A DNA stretch of 27,500 bases from Symbiodinium natans (taxonomy: Eukaryota > Sar > Dinophyceae > Suessiales > Symbiodiniaceae). The stretch's first letter is position 1, and every line of letters begins with the position of its first letter. This document shows, one piece after another, positions 24,765 through 27,500 of this stretch. The notes beneath the pieces are model-generated. The model had not been told where the DNA came from and did not search any database. It worked only from the letters and a program-made list of their open reading frames with translations. A program made the position numbers and the translations under genes. The stretch lies in contig CAJNDS010002082.1 of the NCBI GenBank assembly GCA_905221605.1, forward strand, positions 157,501-185,000. The letters are read 5' to 3'.

Positions 24765-24795
24765 GCCTCGGAGGTGCTGTCTCAGACAAGCAGTC

Positions 24796-24906
24796 TAGGG
24801 TTAGGGTTTAGGGTTTAGGGTTTAGGGTTTAGGGTTTAGGGTTTAGGGTTTAGGGTTTAGGGTTTAGGGTTTAGGGTCTAGGGTTTAGGGTCTAGGGTTT
24901 AGGGGG
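24796..24906 (+). repeat. Interstitial telomeric array (G strand)
   Basis: About 15 TTTAGGG units, with two TCTAGGG variants at the right. Confidence 0.98.
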
Positions 24907-24911
24907 TTTAC

Positions 24912-25019
24912 CTGGTTCTTCGTAGGGAAGAGGGAACGGGGTACCCTATATGATGCTGTACGGGGTATATATAGGGGCAGGTAGGGTACCTCATTCCCCC
25001 ATGCCCTACGAAGAACCAG
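24912..25019. mobile_element. Hairpin miniature element, family D
   Basis: Perfect 16-bp inverted termini (CTGGTTCTTCGTAGGG and CCCTACGAAGAACCAG). Arms extend imperfectly through GGGGTACCCTA / TAGGGTACCTC, about 37 bp each. 108 bp, inserted right beside a G-strand array. Partial relative at 14605-14660. No coding capacity. Confidence 0.8.
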
Positions 25020-25259
25020 AGGGCAGTTGCAGCAAAACGTGCGGCCTTTGCCTACTAGCAGCAGAAGTCTCTGAAACCGCAGTATAGGGCGAGGATCGGG
25101 AGAATTGCAGGGGAGTGAGATATACAAAGGGCGAAGTTGAAACCCACACAGCGCACTCCAGAATGTTTAGTTGAGGTGGTCTATTTCCTTGTGAACGCAG
25201 ACAGCCGGGCCAGAATCACTGCTGCCTCGTGCGCGTCTGCGGGCAAAAGGCCTGTTTGC
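25020..25259. other. Anonymous spacer
   Basis: No repeat or convincing frame. The 80-codon reverse frame 25127-24885 crosses the hairpin element and was not accepted. Confidence 0.5.
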
Positions 25260-25307
25260 CAAACCCTAAACCCTAAAGCCTAAACCCTAAACCCCAAACC
25301 CTAAACC
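25260..25307 (-). repeat. C-strand telomeric run
   Basis: Six to seven units with CCCCAAA and GCCTAAA variants. Confidence 0.93.
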
Positions 25308-25308
25308 T

Positions 25309-25408
25309 ATGATGAGACTTCAGGCCTGTGCAGCCCGAAACTCTCTGCTCCAAACCCCTGACAACCCAGTGGCTGCAGGATGCTGCAGGTTCAGGGTTTA
25401 GGGTCTAG
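25309..25408 (+). other. Exon-like island
   Basis: The frame MMRLQACAARNSLLQTPDNP then VAAGCCRFRV runs into a G-strand run and stops at its TAG. Coding character is moderate. Confidence 0.28.
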
Positions 25409-25549
25409 GGTTCACGGTTTAGGGGTTCAGGTTTTATTGCAGTTCAGGAGTTCAGGGTATGTGAGATTGTGGAGACAGGAGCAGCATAAGATTCTACAAC
25501 CCAAGTTTGATGTCGATTCCGGCTACACATTTATTTGGGTGGCGCTGCC

Positions 25550-25600
25550 CTAAACCCTAAACCCTAAACCCTGAACCCTAAACCCTAAACCCTAAACCCT
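25550..25600 (-). repeat. Interstitial telomeric array (C strand)
   Basis: Seven CCCTAAA units, one CCCTGAA. Confidence 0.96.
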
Positions 25601-25601
25601 C

Positions 25602-25706
25602 ATGCCTTTGGAGATGCTGCGGAGGCAGTACGTCGATGACGTTGCCCGGGGCATCTTCCTGCAGATCCTGTTCAGCTGCATCTCAAGGAGAGGGCTTGGG
25701 GTTTAG
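25602..25706 (+). CDS. Exon-like fragment directly abutting C and G arrays
   Basis: ATG 25602, MPLEMLRRQYVDDVARGIF then LQILFSCISRRG, open until a TAG supplied by the G-strand array. Coding-type codons. No acceptor AG is visible between array and frame, so the left edge is unclear. No family recognised. Confidence 0.36.
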   Translation: MPLEMLRRQYVDDVARGIFLQILFSCISRRGLGV

Positions 25707-25807
25707 GGTTTAGGGTTTGGGGTTTGGGGTTTGGGGCTTGGGGTTTGGGGTTTGGGGTTTAGGGTTTAGGGTTTAGGTTTAGGGTTTTATGTTTAGGGTT
25801 TAGGGAT
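25693..25807 (+). repeat. Interstitial telomeric array (G strand) with TTTGGGG block
   Basis: TTTAGGG, five TTTGGGG/CTTGGGG, then TTTAGGG again with short-unit interruptions. Confidence 0.96.
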
Positions 25808-25930
25808 ACTTGAAAGTTCATGGTTAGTTCTAAGTAGGGTTATAAGTACCCCAATTGAGGCTGTGATATAGGTTGTCCTACTTCTAACCCTACCGGGACC
25901 CTACCTTCAACTGCCCATGAACCTTCAAGT
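25808..25930. mobile_element. Palindromic miniature element, family A, full copy
   Basis: Left ACTTGAAAGTTCATGG, then AAGTAGGGTTATAAGTACC; right CTACTTCTAACCCTACC and CCCATGAACCTTCAAGT. 123 bp, adjacent to a G-strand array. Confidence 0.75.
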
Positions 25931-26237
25931 AGCTGCTGGCCTCCTGATGTTGCCGAACCCTCCGCCCCGGACTACCAGTTTGTCTAAGGCGTGTATGTCG
26001 CAGAACCTGTGGGCGGCAGTAGCGCCCTGAGCGAAAGTCAACGGGTGAAGTTGCAGTGCAACCGGAAACCCCATTGCGGGTTTTAGGGCCTCTGAGTTTC
26101 GGAACTCTCCGCTTGCAGAAAAAAGTGTAAACACTTTCCAGAATCCCTTCATGAAAAAACGGCAATAAAAGGCGGAGGGGGTTTCACAAAGAAAAGTACC
26201 CTTCTTCAGAGCTCCTACACACGTAGGGATCATCATC
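25931..26237. other. Anonymous spacer
   Basis: Two overlapping reverse-strand frames of 91 and 103 codons (26165-25890, 26236-25925) run into the family A element, and neither has a recognisable motif. No gene accepted. Confidence 0.45.
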
Positions 26238-26369
26238 CCTAAACCCTAAACCCCAGACCCTAAACCCCAGACCCTAAACCCTAAACCCTAAACCCTAAAC
26301 CCTAAACCCTAAACCCTAAACCCTAAACCCTAAAACCCTAAAACCCTAAACCCTAAACCCTAAACCCCA
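26238..26369 (-). repeat. Interstitial telomeric array (C strand)
   Basis: About 18 units; CCCCAGA variants on the left, two CCCTAAAA near the right. Confidence 0.97.
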
Positions 26370-26397
26370 ATTGTTTTGGGCGTACCTCTGTTTGGGG

Positions 26398-26511
26398 ATG
26401 TCGCTGTATCGTCCACGCCCGGCGATGCCATCTTTGAAGCCCCCTAGCCTGGAAGCCGTGGTCTCCCAAGTGATGTGGCAAACTGCGGCCTGCCATTCTT
26501 TTGGGCTGTAG
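26398..26511 (+). other. Exon-like island
   Basis: ATG 26398, MSLYRPRPAMPSLKPPSLE then AVVSQVMWQTAACHSFGL, TAG at 26509 from the adjoining repeat. Moderate coding character in a 136-bp island between C and G arrays. Confidence 0.3.
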
Positions 26512-26640
26512 GGTGTGTAGGGTTTGTAGGGTTTGTAGGGTTTGTAGGGTTTGTAGGGTTTGTAAGGTTTGTAAGGTTTGTAGGGTTTGTAGGGTTTAGG
26601 GTTTTGGCTTTAGGGTTTAGGGTTTAGGGTTTGCAGGGTT
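26506..26640 (+). repeat. Array of a 9-bp variant (TTTGTAGGG) joined to TTTAGGG
   Basis: About eight or nine GTAGGGTTT units (two GTAAGGTTT) from 26508 to about 26597, then normal TTTAGGG. The only 9-bp homogenised variant array in the window. Confidence 0.96.
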
Positions 26641-26727
26641 AAAGGCATGCTCTCCTATAGGCAATTTGCCTCCACGGTGCCTGCAAAGCAACGATGGGAT
26701 CTGCCACCCTGTGGTCCAGCTTCAACG

Positions 26728-26811
26728 AAACCCTAAACCCTGAACCCTAACCCTAAACCCTAAACCCTAAACCCTAAACCCTAAACCCTAAACCCTAAAC
26801 CCTAAACCCTT
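26728..26811 (-). repeat. Interstitial telomeric array (C strand)
   Basis: Eleven to twelve CCCTAAA units. Confidence 0.97.
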
Positions 26812-26818
26812 AACTCTG

Positions 26819-26878
26819 ACACCCTACGGGGAGGCACGCACTCTTGACCAGCTACGCTCCCAGGGACCACTTGTCTGA
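26819..26878 (+). other. Exon-like island, weak
   Basis: The frame TPYGEARTLDQLRSQGPLV is followed by TGA. Possible donor after CAG at 26863 is not canonical. In a 130-bp island between C and G arrays. Confidence 0.22.
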
Positions 26879-26941
26879 CACCATATCAAGAACTGGGCAG
26901 CATAGCGCGTTCCGCCCCGGCCGGAAGGGCAGACCGTCCAG

Positions 26942-26984
26942 GGCTTAGGGTTTAGGGTTTAGGGTTTAGGGTTTAGGGTTTAAG
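26942..26984 (+). repeat. Interstitial telomeric array (G strand)
   Basis: Five or six TTTAGGG units, ending TTTAAGG. Confidence 0.96.
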
Positions 26985-26996
26985 GTTGTGCCATAC

Positions 26997-27180
26997 CTGT
27001 TGCGGGCTGGTGAAGAAGAGGACGAAGGAGAGGTCGCAGGCCTCCAGTTGCCCCGCCCACCCCACCAAAGGTCCCCAGTCGCAACCGAGATGGTGGCCAG
27101 CAAGTCGCTCCTGGTAGGTCGAGGAATGCGGCGCCAGAGTCCAGGATCTGTAACGGGACGTTCTGCAGATCCATGCCCCG
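26997..27180 (-). CDS. Exon-like fragment, reverse strand, with GT donor
   Basis: On the reverse strand one frame reads ...SSTYQERLAGHHLGCDW, GPLVGWAGQLEACDLSF, VLFFTSPQQ and ends at CAG|GTATGG (donor at 26996). Another frame upstream reads MDLQNVPLQILDSGAAFLD and also looks coding, so there may be a frameshift or an unrecognised junction near 27110. Open frames also exist on the forward strand over the same bases; GC-richness favours shadows. No family recognised. Confidence 0.38.
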
Positions 27181-27269
27181 CATCTTTGGCCGCAGTTTTG
27201 TGGCAGAGCGAGCTCTCGCTGTGTCGTGGGGCCTTTGCTTTGGCGGTGACAACGTCTGGGATGAGCCCA

Positions 27270-27300
27270 CCCTAAACCCCAACCCCTAAACCCTAAACCC
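27270..27300 (-). repeat. Short C-strand telomeric run
   Basis: CCCTAAA, CCCCAA and CCCCTAAA units. Confidence 0.88.
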
Positions 27301-27500
27301 CCAAAGAATGCTCAGCAACACCTGATGAGCTGGCCGTACAACGAGAGGGCAGCGGACGTGTGCGCAGTTTCATGGGGAACCCAAGCCCCTACGGCAAAAG
27401 CCCCGAAACCGAAACCCTAAGCTCTAAGCCCCAACTCCCCCCCCTCGCCCAAACAAAAAGAAAACAACACAAAATGCATAAATAAACACAAATATATAGA
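27301..27500. other. Window end, no gene seen
   Basis: A short degenerate C-strand scrap near 27410-27432, then A/C-rich sequence ending in an AT-rich tail. Confidence 0.5.

Noticed and set aside
25890-26236. Two overlapping reverse-strand open frames (91 and 103 codons)
   Set aside because: They extend into the family A palindromic element and neither has recognisable protein features.

Overview
Eukaryotic nuclear DNA, most likely from a photosynthetic alveolate. A dinoflagellate is the best guess and a chromerid or other complex-plastid alga is the alternative. The reasons are: one intronless gene whose protein starts with a signal peptide followed by an FVxP-type plastid transit motif; plant/dinoflagellate-type telomere units (TTTAGGG / CCCTAAA) scattered everywhere; short GC-rich exon-sized coding islands whose candidate boundaries include AG|G acceptors and GC as well as GT donors; and ankyrin-like and LNGR-type fragments, which are common in dinoflagellates. 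There are no bacterial operons, ribosome binding sites, CRISPR arrays, rRNA genes or convincing tRNAs.

Layout. 1-1740: an intronless gene at 594-1376 encodes a predicted plastid-targeted protein with two consecutive SpoVS/Alba-like domains, flanked by short telomere-like runs. 1740-7145: dense interstitial telomeric arrays, an AT microsatellite, degenerate CCCTAAA-derived DNA and a few exon-like scraps. 7146-12125: sparser arrays, homopurine/homopyrimidine tracts and palindromic miniature elements. 12126-27300: a rhythmic alternation of C-strand arrays (CCCTAAA)n and G-strand arrays (TTTAGGG)n. At least 18 islands of about 77-159 bp lie between a C array on their left and a G array on their right. 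Most contain an open, GC3-rich reading frame that looks like one exon, and several have a plausible acceptor (AG|G) at the array edge and a GT or GC donor.

The most interesting feature is this architecture: exon-like island, then TTTAGGG array, then intron-like DNA, then CCCTAAA array, then the next island. Read as gene structure, introns would begin with G-strand and end with C-strand telomeric repeats, so intron ends (or exon flanks) are mutually complementary. Read as chromosome structure, each island carries C and G arrays in the orientation of a telomere-capped mini-chromosome. An assembly artefact has to be excluded. Several families of short palindromic, non-autonomous elements (about 90-125 bp, with inverted termini) are also present, one with TA-flanked CAGT...ACTG ends typical of Tc1/mariner-pogo MITEs. 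No transposase gene is visible.

Array boundaries were read by eye and can be off by several bases. Exon-like fragments are judged on reading frame, codon composition and splice-like edges only; no RNA evidence or database search was available.
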